From: Chthonomonadaceae bacterium
Lineage (GTDB): Bacteria > Armatimonadota > Chthonomonadetes > Chthonomonadales > Chthonomonadaceae
Length of the DNA: 51,863 bases
Assembly (NCBI GenBank): GCA_027459665.1
Contig: DAIDHN010000006.1
Span: 1-51,863 of the forward strand
Direction of reading: 5' to 3'
Shown here: one piece after another, positions 8,851-16,994 of the stretch
How the letters are laid out: every line of letters starts with the position of its first letter
Numbering within the stretch: the stretch's first letter is position 1
Position numbers and translations under genes: made by a program
The notes under the pieces: generated by a model
The model's input: only the letters and a program-made list of their open reading frames with translations
Database searches by the model: none
What the model was told of the DNA's origin: nothing

Positions 8851-10565
8851 TTACTGGCCTGTTTCCCTGTTTCATCTGATACCTGACTGCGAGAACGCCG
8901 TGCCCCTACCGGCTCCCCTGCATGCTCTACATGCACAGTGGTTTGCGGTATGGGTTTGGAAGGGGTGCTGAGGGAGTGATTGCGCCAGGCGCGCCCATCT
9001 CTGCCTATCAGCATGTCTGCTGCCGGCGGTCCCCATGTACCTGCTGCGTAGTTGGGAAAACCTTGATAGGGTTTTGTAGCTGCCCATATCTCCTGAAGAG
9101 GTTCCAGTACCTGCCAGGCAGCTTCCACCTGATCGGCCCGGTTGAACAGGGTGGCATCGCCGTTCATTGCATCAAGCAGCAGGGTTTCGTAGGCGGTGGC
9201 TGGGCTGACATTGAAGGCATCTGTGTAGCTAAAATCCATTTGAACCTGTCGTAAATGCATCTCAGGCCCGGGCAGCTTGGCGCTGAATCTGAGGCTGATC
9301 CCCTCATCGGGCGCAATGCGCATCGTAAGCAGATTCGGTTCCATCTGATCATCTTGCGTAAGGTGGAAAAAAAGATGCGGCACACGCTTGAACTGAATGG
9401 TAATTTCTGTTACCTTGGCTGGCATCCGTTTTCCGCTGCGCAGGTAAAAGGGTACATCCGCCCAGCGCCAGTTGTCTACCGCCAGTTTGAGCGCAACAAA
9501 GGTCTCTGTGTTCGATTCGGGCTTTACATTCGGTTCCTGCCGATAGCCTGGCGCATTTTTACGTTCCACCACGCCTGGGCCATACTGCCCGCGCACTGCA
9601 ATTTCTGCAAGGCTCTCAGGATTGATTGGCACCAGCGCTCGCAGTACATCTGCCTTACGGTCTCGCACGCTGCTGCCGGTATATCTTACAGGCGGTTCCA
9701 TGCATACAATAGCCAGCAGCTGCAGCAGGTGGTTTTGAAACATGTCACGCAGTGCGCCGGCTTCCTCATAGTACGCTCCCCTGTGTTCTACCCCAAGCGT
9801 TTCTGCGGCTGTAATCTGAACATGGTCTATGTACCTGCGGTTCCAGATAGGCTCTATGATAGAATTGGCAAATCGAAAGGCCATTATGTTCTGCACATTC
9901 TCTTTGCCCAGGTAATGATCTATGCGGTAGACCTGCTCTTCCTGCAGCACAGTATGAACTCTTTCGTTCAGGGCCACCGCAGAGGGTAAGTCGCGGCCAA
10001 AGGGTTTTTCTATGATTACTCTTCCCCAGCCATCGCCTTTGGCAGTGCGGCTTACCAAACCGTTTATTCCCAGCCTCTCAACTATATCAGCGTAAAAACT
10101 GGGTTGAGTCGCAAGGTAAAAGAGGCGGTTGGGGGGCGCATTGGAGGCTTTTTCCGCTTCGGTAAGACGCTGCAGAAGCGCCTGATACCCATCTGGGCTT
10201 AAAAAATCTGCGGTTACATAATGCAGCTTCTGCGCGAACCCGTGCCATACTCTGTTGTCAAAAGCAGTTGCCTCATGCGATTCGCGAACCGCCTGTTCCA
10301 TATTCTTGCGAAAGGTATTGTCATCCATGGGGGTTACTGCAAAACCATACACTGAAAAGTTTTCCGGCAGCAAACCATCTGAGGCAAGATTGTACAAAGC
10401 AGGTATCAGCTTGCGGCGGGTTAAGTCGCCGGATGCGCCAAAGATTACAAAAGAACAATTCTCTTTCACAGCATGGGGAGCTGTGTCTGTAGAAACTGGC
10501 ATTTCCAGCCGTGCAGAAGCGCCGGCAACTTTATTCAATGCAGATGAATCCATGAATTCAGGCAT
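8847..10565 (-). CDS. zwf: Glucose-6-phosphate 1-dehydrogenase
   Basis: 572 residues. It oxidises glucose 6-phosphate to 6-phosphogluconolactone with NADP+, the entry step of the oxidative pentose phosphate pathway, in the cytoplasm. The nucleotide loop is FVIFGASGDLTRRKL, the substrate-binding signature RIDHYLGKE is intact, and EKPFGRD is present. The usual length is about 490; here there are extra ~38 residues before the nucleotide fold and a ~45-residue polar tail after the last conserved helix. GGGAAAGG lies directly against the ATG, so the ATG at 10553 is a possible alternative. It is the first gene of the run zwf-RDD-membrane protein(-kinase); no 6-phosphogluconolactonase or gnd gene accompanies it. 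Confidence 0.96.
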   Translation of the reverse strand: MPEFMDSSALNKVAGASARLEMPVSTDTAPHAVKENCSFVIFGASGDLTRRKLIPALYNLASDGLLPENFSVYGFAVTPMDDNTFRKNMEQAVRESHEATAFDNRVWHGFAQKLHYVTADFLSPDGYQALLQRLTEAEKASNAPPNRLFYLATQPSFYADIVERLGINGLVSRTAKGDGWGRVIIEKPFGRDLPSAVALNERVHTVLQEEQVYRIDHYLGKENVQNIMAFRFANSIIEPIWNRRYIDHVQITAAETLGVEHRGAYYEEAGALRDMFQNHLLQLLAIVCMEPPVRYTGSSVRDRKADVLRALVPINPESLAEIAVRGQYGPGVVERKNAPGYRQEPNVKPESNTETFVALKLAVDNWRWADVPFYLRSGKRMPAKVTEITIQFKRVPHLFFHLTQDDQMEPNLLTMRIAPDEGISLRFSAKLPGPEMHLRQVQMDFSYTDAFNVSPATAYETLLLDAMNGDATLFNRADQVEAAWQVLEPLQEIWAATKPYQGFPNYAAGTWGPPAADMLIGRDGRAWRNHSLSTPSKPIPQTTVHVEHAGEPVGARRSRSQVSDETGKQASN

Positions 10566-10587
10566 CCTTTCCCGGTAAACAGTTCTT

Positions 10588-10613
10588 TTTATACTTATTC
10601 TGGTAAGATTACC
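10588..10613 (-). promoter_or_regulatory. Candidate zwf promoter -10 and operator-like repeat
   Basis: On the minus strand TATAAA (10588-10593) lies 22 bases before the zwf ATG. Just upstream, GGTAA-TC-TTACC (10602-10613) is a perfect 5-bp inverted repeat that would overlap the spacer/-35 area. No good -35 hexamer is visible at the right distance, which would fit activator-dependent transcription, but this is speculative. Confidence 0.3.
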
Positions 10614-10657
10614 TACTTTATTTACGTGAATACCATCTTGTATTATGCTTCATGAAG

Positions 10658-13321
10658 TCATTCACTCAAAATCGAGGTAAAACGATACTCTCCTGAACCA
10701 ATGCGCACTGTGCTGCCCGAAGCGCCCTCGCTCACTATGCGTACATCAGCATGCTCTGCAAGCGCTTTCCCCTGCTCACTGCCGCTTTTGCCAGGAAGAG
10801 TAATTGTAGCATAGGTATTCACCGGCAGCTTTATCTCCCATTCAAAGCGGCTTCCCTCTATGCGCCAGCTGCTTGCTATCTCGCCGTAAAGCGACTTGTG
10901 TGCAGCTTTTGCATACTTCAGGCCGCCTCCAGGCTGTGGCGCCATGCGTACATGGTGGTAACCTGGGTCTGCAGCATCGGCTTCTATGCCTGCCACAGTG
11001 GTATACAGCCAGTCGCCTATCGCACCGTACGCATAGTGGTTGAAAGAATTCATGCCGGGGTCTTGAAACCCATGTTCTTCAGTCCAGCCGTCCCATCTCT
11101 CCCAAATCGTGGTTGCACCATGAGTCACCGCATAGAGCCACGATGGCCAGCCTTTCTGGTGCAGCAGATCGTAGGCAGTATCCAGGTTCCCGGTTGATGT
11201 GAGCGCCTGATTGATGTAGGGTGAACCAACAAACCCTGCAGACAAATGCCCGTTTCTCTGCCGAATATCCTCTACCAGCGCAGCTGCCACCCTGCCCCGC
11301 ATTTCTTCAGCGGCTAAATCAAAGTGAAGGGTGAGTATGCATCCGGTTTGACTTTGCAGTGCGGCAGGGGCATCGCCAGTCAGAAATCGCTCCTGATAGG
11401 CTCGCCTTGTCTTCTCAAACAAATCCAGGTACCGGGCTTCATCCTCTGGTTTGCCAAGCGCTGCAGCCATTTTTGACATCAGCCGCAGGTCATAGGCAAG
11501 AAATGCTGTGCCTAGCAAATCCTCACGGGTATATGCCTGAATGGAAAGCCAGTCGCCAAACCCTCTCCATCCCCCACGCTCTTCCGCGCATCGAATCAGG
11601 TCGGGGTCTTTCTCCAGCATATACTCAATAAATCGCTGCATAGAAGCGTAACGTTCTGCAATAAGCCGCTTGTCTGCATAGCATAGAAACATGGTGTACG
11701 GGCAAATGATACCCGCATCTGCCCATGCAGGGTTGCCATCGCGGTCACTTGCGGCATCGCTGATGTTGGGCACATAGGCAGGGTAGCTGCCATTATCAGC
11801 CTGGCTGTCTTCCACAGTCTGCAGCCAGCGTGAAAAAAAGCCCGCAACATCCATATTATAGGCGGCTGTGCTTATAAACACCTGCGCATCGCCCATCCAG
11901 CCTAAACGCTCATCTCTCTGCGGGCAGTCGGTGGGCAAATCTACAAAATTGCCCTTCTGACCCCACAAAATGTTGTGCTGCAGCTGATTGACCAGTGGCT
12001 CAGAACACTCAAAACTGCCTGTAACCGCCATATCAGAATGCAGTACAACCCCGGTCAGCACTGCTGCATCAGGTGTTCCCGGGTACCCACCCAGTTCTAC
12101 ATAACGAAACCCGTGAAAGGTAAAAGCTGGTTCCCACTCTTCGCTTATCCCGCCGCGGGTAGTGTAGTAGTCGGTCTGCTTTGCTGCCCGTAAATTGGTT
12201 GTGTATATAGTGCCGTCGGGGTTCAGAACCTCTGCATGCCGCAGCTGCAGGGTAATGCCTGGCGGCATGTTTCTCAAATGTAAACGCATTCGGCCCACCA
12301 TGTTCTGCCCCATATCAAATATCCATTTACCATGCAGTTGTGTGGGGTCGGCAACAGGTTTCAGGGTTTCATGCCTGCGCACGGGGCCGCCGGTTTGCGC
12401 TACCAGATTCACTGTTGGAAGTTCATGAACTACTGCCTGCGCCCAGGCATCCCCGGCAGCAGGTAGGGGGCTGCACCAGCCATCCTGTTCCAGCCGGGCG
12501 TCATAGCTCTCACCCATCAACATATCTGAAGCGAGCACAGGGCCAGAATGAAACTGCCAGTTCTCATCGGTGACAATGGTTGTGCGCTTTCCATCCTGCT
12601 CCACAACCTCCAGCTGGGCATACAAAAGAGGCGTACTGCCAAAATACTGCCTGTCTCGCCAGCCAATGTGACCGCAGTACCATCCGTCTCCCAGACTAGC
12701 GCCCACCGTATTGTTTCCCTGCTGCAACAGGGTGGTTACATCGTAGGTTTGATACTGTACGCGCTTTCGATATTCTGTCCAGCCGGGGGTCAGTTCATCT
12801 TCTCCAATGCGAACGCCGTTCAGAAAGGGACGGTACAAACCAAGTGCACTTATGTACAGCCGTGCAGAAACCACAGGCTTATTAAGGTGAAAGGTACGCC
12901 GCAGCAGTGGCACAGAGGGTGATGTTTTCGCTCCCCCATACAGCCATGTGCCTATCCAGTGAGCGGTTTTATCCTGTGGCTGCAGCAGTCCCATCTCCCA
13001 CCATGCAGTTTCTGAAACTGCATGCTCACCTTGGTTGTCCCATACCTCTACACGCCACCAAACTCGCTCGCGTGACAGCAGCGGGCGGCCCGCATATTCT
13101 ACATGAGTCTGCGCATCCGCCTCCACCCTTCCGCTCTCCCACACATCGGCTTCGCCCTGTATCGCTTTCTCAGCGCTGCTGGCTGCCACAATACGATATG
13201 CCCGCTGCACACGGTTTCTGCCTTCTGCATTCAACTGCCAGAAAAAACGCGGGCACAGTACGTCAATTCCAAGCGGGTTTTGCAGAAACTCGCATTTCAG
13301 GTTGGTAATCGTAAGCGGCAT
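10658..13321 (-). CDS. GH78 alpha-L-rhamnosidase
   Basis: 887 residues, no signal peptide. It should hydrolyse terminal alpha-L-rhamnose from glycosides or polysaccharides by an inverting mechanism in an (alpha/alpha)6 barrel. Family features in order: N-terminal beta domain starting LTITNLKCEFLQNPLGID; carbohydrate-binding region with NKPVVSARLYISALGLY and DGWYCGHIGW; the acidic catalytic block DCPQRDERLGWMGDAQ; and later TTIWERWDGWTEEHGF with NSFNHYAYGAIGDWLY; a C-terminal beta domain closes the protein. The ATG at 13321 is preferred to 13333 because GGAG lies six bases upstream. It is monocistronic with its own near-consensus promoter. A cytoplasmic location implies that rhamnosides are imported first; no transporter is in the window. 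Confidence 0.94.
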   Translation of the reverse strand: MPLTITNLKCEFLQNPLGIDVLCPRFFWQLNAEGRNRVQRAYRIVAASSAEKAIQGEADVWESGRVEADAQTHVEYAGRPLLSRERVWWRVEVWDNQGEHAVSETAWWEMGLLQPQDKTAHWIGTWLYGGAKTSPSVPLLRRTFHLNKPVVSARLYISALGLYRPFLNGVRIGEDELTPGWTEYRKRVQYQTYDVTTLLQQGNNTVGASLGDGWYCGHIGWRDRQYFGSTPLLYAQLEVVEQDGKRTTIVTDENWQFHSGPVLASDMLMGESYDARLEQDGWCSPLPAAGDAWAQAVVHELPTVNLVAQTGGPVRRHETLKPVADPTQLHGKWIFDMGQNMVGRMRLHLRNMPPGITLQLRHAEVLNPDGTIYTTNLRAAKQTDYYTTRGGISEEWEPAFTFHGFRYVELGGYPGTPDAAVLTGVVLHSDMAVTGSFECSEPLVNQLQHNILWGQKGNFVDLPTDCPQRDERLGWMGDAQVFISTAAYNMDVAGFFSRWLQTVEDSQADNGSYPAYVPNISDAASDRDGNPAWADAGIICPYTMFLCYADKRLIAERYASMQRFIEYMLEKDPDLIRCAEERGGWRGFGDWLSIQAYTREDLLGTAFLAYDLRLMSKMAAALGKPEDEARYLDLFEKTRRAYQERFLTGDAPAALQSQTGCILTLHFDLAAEEMRGRVAAALVEDIRQRNGHLSAGFVGSPYINQALTSTGNLDTAYDLLHQKGWPSWLYAVTHGATTIWERWDGWTEEHGFQDPGMNSFNHYAYGAIGDWLYTTVAGIEADAADPGYHHVRMAPQPGGGLKYAKAAHKSLYGEIASSWRIEGSRFEWEIKLPVNTYATITLPGKSGSEQGKALAEHADVRIVSEGASGSTVRIGSGEYRFTSILSE

Positions 13322-13352
13322 CGGTATCTCCATCGATGAACATTGATGAAGA

Positions 13353-13381
13353 ATTATAACACTTGCGGCTTGCTACGTCAA
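13353..13381 (-). promoter_or_regulatory. Promoter of the GH78 gene
   Basis: Minus strand TTGACG (13376-13381), 17-base spacer, TATAAT (13353-13358). This is near-perfect for the housekeeping sigma factor and lies 32 bases before the chosen start codon, giving a short leader. Confidence 0.85.
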
Positions 13382-13437
13382 CGCAAAATTACACTCCATT
13401 TTCAGGCACAGCACGTAAGGCAAAAACAGCAAACAGC

Positions 13438-13468
13438 ATAAAACCGCCGTACAGGTTGTACGGCGGTT
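13438..13468 (-). terminator. Terminator of the glycosyltransferase operon
   Basis: An 11-bp perfect stem (13442-13452 with 13458-13468; AACCGCCGTAC / GTACGGCGGTT), 5-base loop, followed on the minus strand by TTTTAT. It begins 13 bases past the stop of the last glycosyltransferase gene and separates that operon from the GH78 promoter. Confidence 0.82.
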
Positions 13469-13481
13469 CAGCAGGCAGCTT

Positions 13482-16400
13482 TTATGCAGCAGCAGTGTCT
13501 GAATTAGCCTGCAGCAGGGCGAGGTTGTGCAGTGCGCCCTCATGGTCAGGATGCAGTGCAATCTCCTGTCTGTAGGCAAAAGCTGCAGCCTCTAGCTTTC
13601 CGGTCTGAAGCAGGCTGTTGCCCAGCACAAAGAAACCATTGTCATGCTCTGGTTCCAGCTGCAATCCTTTCAGATAGGTCTCTGTAGCCTTCTCATAGTA
13701 GCCCAGTTTATACAGCAAATCTCCTGCGTTGAAATAGGCATTGCCATATTCAGGTTTGAGCTGAATCGCCTCGGCAAAACTGTCTATGGCAGGTGCGTAT
13801 ATTTCCAGCGCTTCTAGTACGCGGCCTATATTCACGCATATCTCGGCAGACCCGGGCTGAAGTTCTTTCATGTGCTGGTATACCTCAAATGCCTTCTCCC
13901 AATTATGCAAATGTTCATAACAGTTAGCCAGGCGGGCAAGGTATTCAAAATTGTTTGGCTCTATGTCGCACTGCTTCTCTACTATAATCTGAGCTTCTGC
14001 GTAGCTGCCCTGGTCATACAGCATGCCGGCAAGGCCGGCAAGCGCCGGCATATGCTGCGGCGCCAGTTCTATTGTCTTGTACCAAAGAGAACGCGCCTCT
14101 GAGTAATGGTTCAATTGAAAATGACAGTGCGCTGCAAGGTGAATTGGCTCATGCCAGTTTTTTTGTAGTCGCAGGGCGCTTTCACAGTATCCAAGCGCTT
14201 CCGCATACCGTTCCTGGGCCACCAGTGCAAGCGCCAGACCATATTCTGCTTTGAATGTTGAAACGCCTATATCTCCGCTCTTGTTTACAAAATTCTCCTT
14301 GTCTTCCCCCATGGCAATTGCAGTTCTGAATGCCTGCTCTGCTTCTAGATAACGCTCCAGATGGATTAGGCAGTAGCCCCGTGAAAATTCTATTCCAGGA
14401 TGCCTCAAATCTCTTCTGTCAGCTTTTCTGCATACTTCCAGGCCTTCAGCCGCCCTGTGAAGCCTGTGCAGCGCAGCAGACCACTCTACAAACAGCAGGG
14501 AGGCATATTCTTCATCGGGGTTCAAATCTGCCTCCGACTGCGAGAAATAGAGCGCTGCATTCTCCATATCGCCATCTGAGAAGTATGCGTTTGCAAGGTT
14601 GAATAACTGAAATGCCTTCAGCCAGGGTTCAGGGCATTCTTCTACCTCGCGGTGCAGCATGCGCAAAAAACGCTCTTTCTTGTTCTTGGCTTCCATTACT
14701 TCTGTTGCATAACCAAAGTGATCAATGCCAAGTTCCTCCTGGTGTATGCACTGATACCCCATCTCTACCAGCGAATTCAGGTTCTGTTCGTGTATGCGGC
14801 CTACAAACTGCACTCCGGGAACTCTGCGAAACAGCCGCGCGGCATGATGATACGCTTTCTCACCGCCCTCATATCGATACGGAAAGGTAAGCCAGTTGCA
14901 AATGCGCACCAGATAGGCGCCGGTTTTCGCTTTTGCGTTCTCTATCGCATAGCGAAAATACTTACCCGAATTTGGCGCCAGCTCTTCATCGGCATCCAGC
15001 CACAGCGCCCAGTCTCCGGTAGCATGCTGCAGTGATACGTTGCGCGCAGCAGAAAAATCTTCCACCCACTGAAACGGCACAATCTTTGCACCAAATTCTC
15101 GTGCAATGTTCAGCGTGTTGTCTGTAGAGCCAGTGTCTACAATCACAATCTCATCAACAACCCCCTTCACGCTTTCAAGGCAGTTGCGCAAAAACTGCTC
15201 CTCGTTTTTCACTATCATGCAGAGAGACAGCCTTGCTTTTCCAGGTAAATCTTTCTGATTCAACATGTCGCTCGCGCGCTTGTAAATATCCATCAGTCTG
15301 GTATAATTTTCGCTCCGCCTGGCTTTTGCCCGCTGCTTTTCGGGGGCAGAGCGAAGTATTTTGCGGGCCTCCTGCAAAACCTTGTCGCTTGCACGTTCCA
15401 CCAGCCGCCGCACCTCAGAATTATCTGGGCTGATCTGCAACGCGAGCAGGGCATGACTCAGCGCGGGCAGTATCTCGCCTTCTGTCAGCAAAACAAAGGC
15501 GAGATTGTGCTGCATCTCGCGAGAAGCTGGATGCATGGCAGCGCCTTCCTCCAGCATCATGCGCGCTTCTCTCCGTTCGCCTTTGCGAAATTTTGCAATG
15601 GCAATGGCTGCACGAAGGTCTACGTCGTTTTCATGGCCGCTAAAGCTGGCCTCCAGGGCGGGTAGTGCGGCATCCCATCTGCCTCCTGTCGCCATTTTCA
15701 TGGCGCGCAGGCGCCTAGTATCATAGTCCTCTTCATCTATATCCTGCAGGCTCATCCCCTGCAAACCGCCCGGAAGAGAAAACTGTGCCGATGGTGTTAC
15801 AGAAGCTCTGGCGGCAATGTGCTCCAGGCGGAGCATGGCAAGCTCTGCTGCATGAGACCAGGTGTGGTTCTCAGCCATATGCCTGGCCGCCACACGGCCT
15901 TTGTGCTGCATTTCAGATGGGTGATGATATGCATAAAGCAGATGCTCTGCCAAAGCTTCCACATCTGGTTCGGCCCAGAAAGGATAGTCTACAGTCTGAG
16001 TGTCGCCAAGCATCTTGCGGTCAGAGCGTACCAGTTTGGAAGGGACGAAAAGGCCGCATTCTCTGGGGGTAAATTCAAGCGCGGCGCCGTAATCTGTGAT
16101 GATCACAGGTTTGCCACAGGCCATTGCTTCGGCTATGGGCAGGCCGTATCCTTCACCGCGGTATGGATGCACCAGGCAGTCGCAGGAGGCGTACAAACTC
16201 GCAATTTCCTGCTCGCTCATATCGTTGTTCAGGTAGACGATTGGTGCAATGGAAGGGTCTTGCTGCAGCCTGTGAATTTCCGACCCCAGGCTCTGGTTCT
16301 GATAGAATGAGTCTACGCCAAAGTCTTTAATAATCAGCACAACCCCGTCCTCTGGTCCAAATGCCCTGCTCCAGGCATTCAGCAGCACGTCCGCTCCTTT

Positions 16401-16973
16401 GCGGGCAATGGTGCCTCCCACAAAGAGGAATACATGCATGCCTTTCTGAATCTTTGCAAAGCGTGGATCAGAGGCGAAATTGATTGGTGCAACCCCGGTA
16501 TGGAATCGGTGAGGATTGATGCCGTTTGGTACCACATGCACCTTTTGGGCGGCTATGCCGGCACGCAAATACGCCTCGCGCACATATTGCGAAGGCACCC
16601 AAACCTCATCTACCTCCTTTTTCACTGGTTCTATCCAGTGTGCCGGAAGCTCGCCATATTCCCAGGGTTGGATAAGCGCCAGCGCCCCTTCTGCGGGTCG
16701 CGTAAAATCTGGCGGCCACTGGTGCCGCATTGTGATTTGCGTATTCAGCGGCACGCTGTTTCTCTCTTCCAGTCGCTGATAGCGCGTATCTGTTTCAGAG
16801 CCAAATACAGGGGGTTCCAGCTGAGATATGGTAAGGTCAAACTCCGATGAAAAAGCGCTGTTCTCCAGCAGGGCCAGCGTCAGTTCCCTGTTCACAAGGG
16901 CAAGGCTGTGCTGAACAAAGAAAGAACCCCGCCAGTTCAGGCTCTTTTTTTGATGAGTGGTTACAAATGGCAC
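13482..16973 (-). CDS. GT4-TPR-GT2-TPR multidomain glycosyltransferase
   Basis: 1163 residues. Residues ~1-400 form a GT-B GT4 enzyme: VWVPSQYVREAYLRAG, VHVVPNGINPHRF, FVGGTIARKGADVLL and the sugar-nucleotide signature YRGEGYGLPIAEAMACGKP. Residues ~415-540 are TPR repeats. Residues ~580-830 are a GT-A GT2 enzyme with LSLCMIVKNEEQFLRNCLES, IVDTGSTDNT and the metal-binding WLDADEE. About ten further TPRs (residues ~840-1155; for example ALAGLAGMLYDQGSYAEAQ, AYFNAGDLLYKLGYYEKA) end the protein. Two transferases in one chain suggest two consecutive additions to one acceptor, with TPRs holding a partner or substrate protein as in O-GlcNAc-type and flagellin-glycosylation enzymes. It lies 21 bases after the preceding gene and is last in the operon. 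No signal or membrane segment; cytoplasmic. Confidence 0.9.
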   Translation of the reverse strand: MPFVTTHQKKSLNWRGSFFVQHSLALVNRELTLALLENSAFSSEFDLTISQLEPPVFGSETDTRYQRLEERNSVPLNTQITMRHQWPPDFTRPAEGALALIQPWEYGELPAHWIEPVKKEVDEVWVPSQYVREAYLRAGIAAQKVHVVPNGINPHRFHTGVAPINFASDPRFAKIQKGMHVFLFVGGTIARKGADVLLNAWSRAFGPEDGVVLIIKDFGVDSFYQNQSLGSEIHRLQQDPSIAPIVYLNNDMSEQEIASLYASCDCLVHPYRGEGYGLPIAEAMACGKPVIITDYGAALEFTPRECGLFVPSKLVRSDRKMLGDTQTVDYPFWAEPDVEALAEHLLYAYHHPSEMQHKGRVAARHMAENHTWSHAAELAMLRLEHIAARASVTPSAQFSLPGGLQGMSLQDIDEEDYDTRRLRAMKMATGGRWDAALPALEASFSGHENDVDLRAAIAIAKFRKGERREARMMLEEGAAMHPASREMQHNLAFVLLTEGEILPALSHALLALQISPDNSEVRRLVERASDKVLQEARKILRSAPEKQRAKARRSENYTRLMDIYKRASDMLNQKDLPGKARLSLCMIVKNEEQFLRNCLESVKGVVDEIVIVDTGSTDNTLNIAREFGAKIVPFQWVEDFSAARNVSLQHATGDWALWLDADEELAPNSGKYFRYAIENAKAKTGAYLVRICNWLTFPYRYEGGEKAYHHAARLFRRVPGVQFVGRIHEQNLNSLVEMGYQCIHQEELGIDHFGYATEVMEAKNKKERFLRMLHREVEECPEPWLKAFQLFNLANAYFSDGDMENAALYFSQSEADLNPDEEYASLLFVEWSAALHRLHRAAEGLEVCRKADRRDLRHPGIEFSRGYCLIHLERYLEAEQAFRTAIAMGEDKENFVNKSGDIGVSTFKAEYGLALALVAQERYAEALGYCESALRLQKNWHEPIHLAAHCHFQLNHYSEARSLWYKTIELAPQHMPALAGLAGMLYDQGSYAEAQIIVEKQCDIEPNNFEYLARLANCYEHLHNWEKAFEVYQHMKELQPGSAEICVNIGRVLEALEIYAPAIDSFAEAIQLKPEYGNAYFNAGDLLYKLGYYEKATETYLKGLQLEPEHDNGFFVLGNSLLQTGKLEAAAFAYRQEIALHPDHEGALHNLALLQANSDTAAA

Positions 16974-16994
16974 GTGTGGTTCCTCCGTAAGTAA

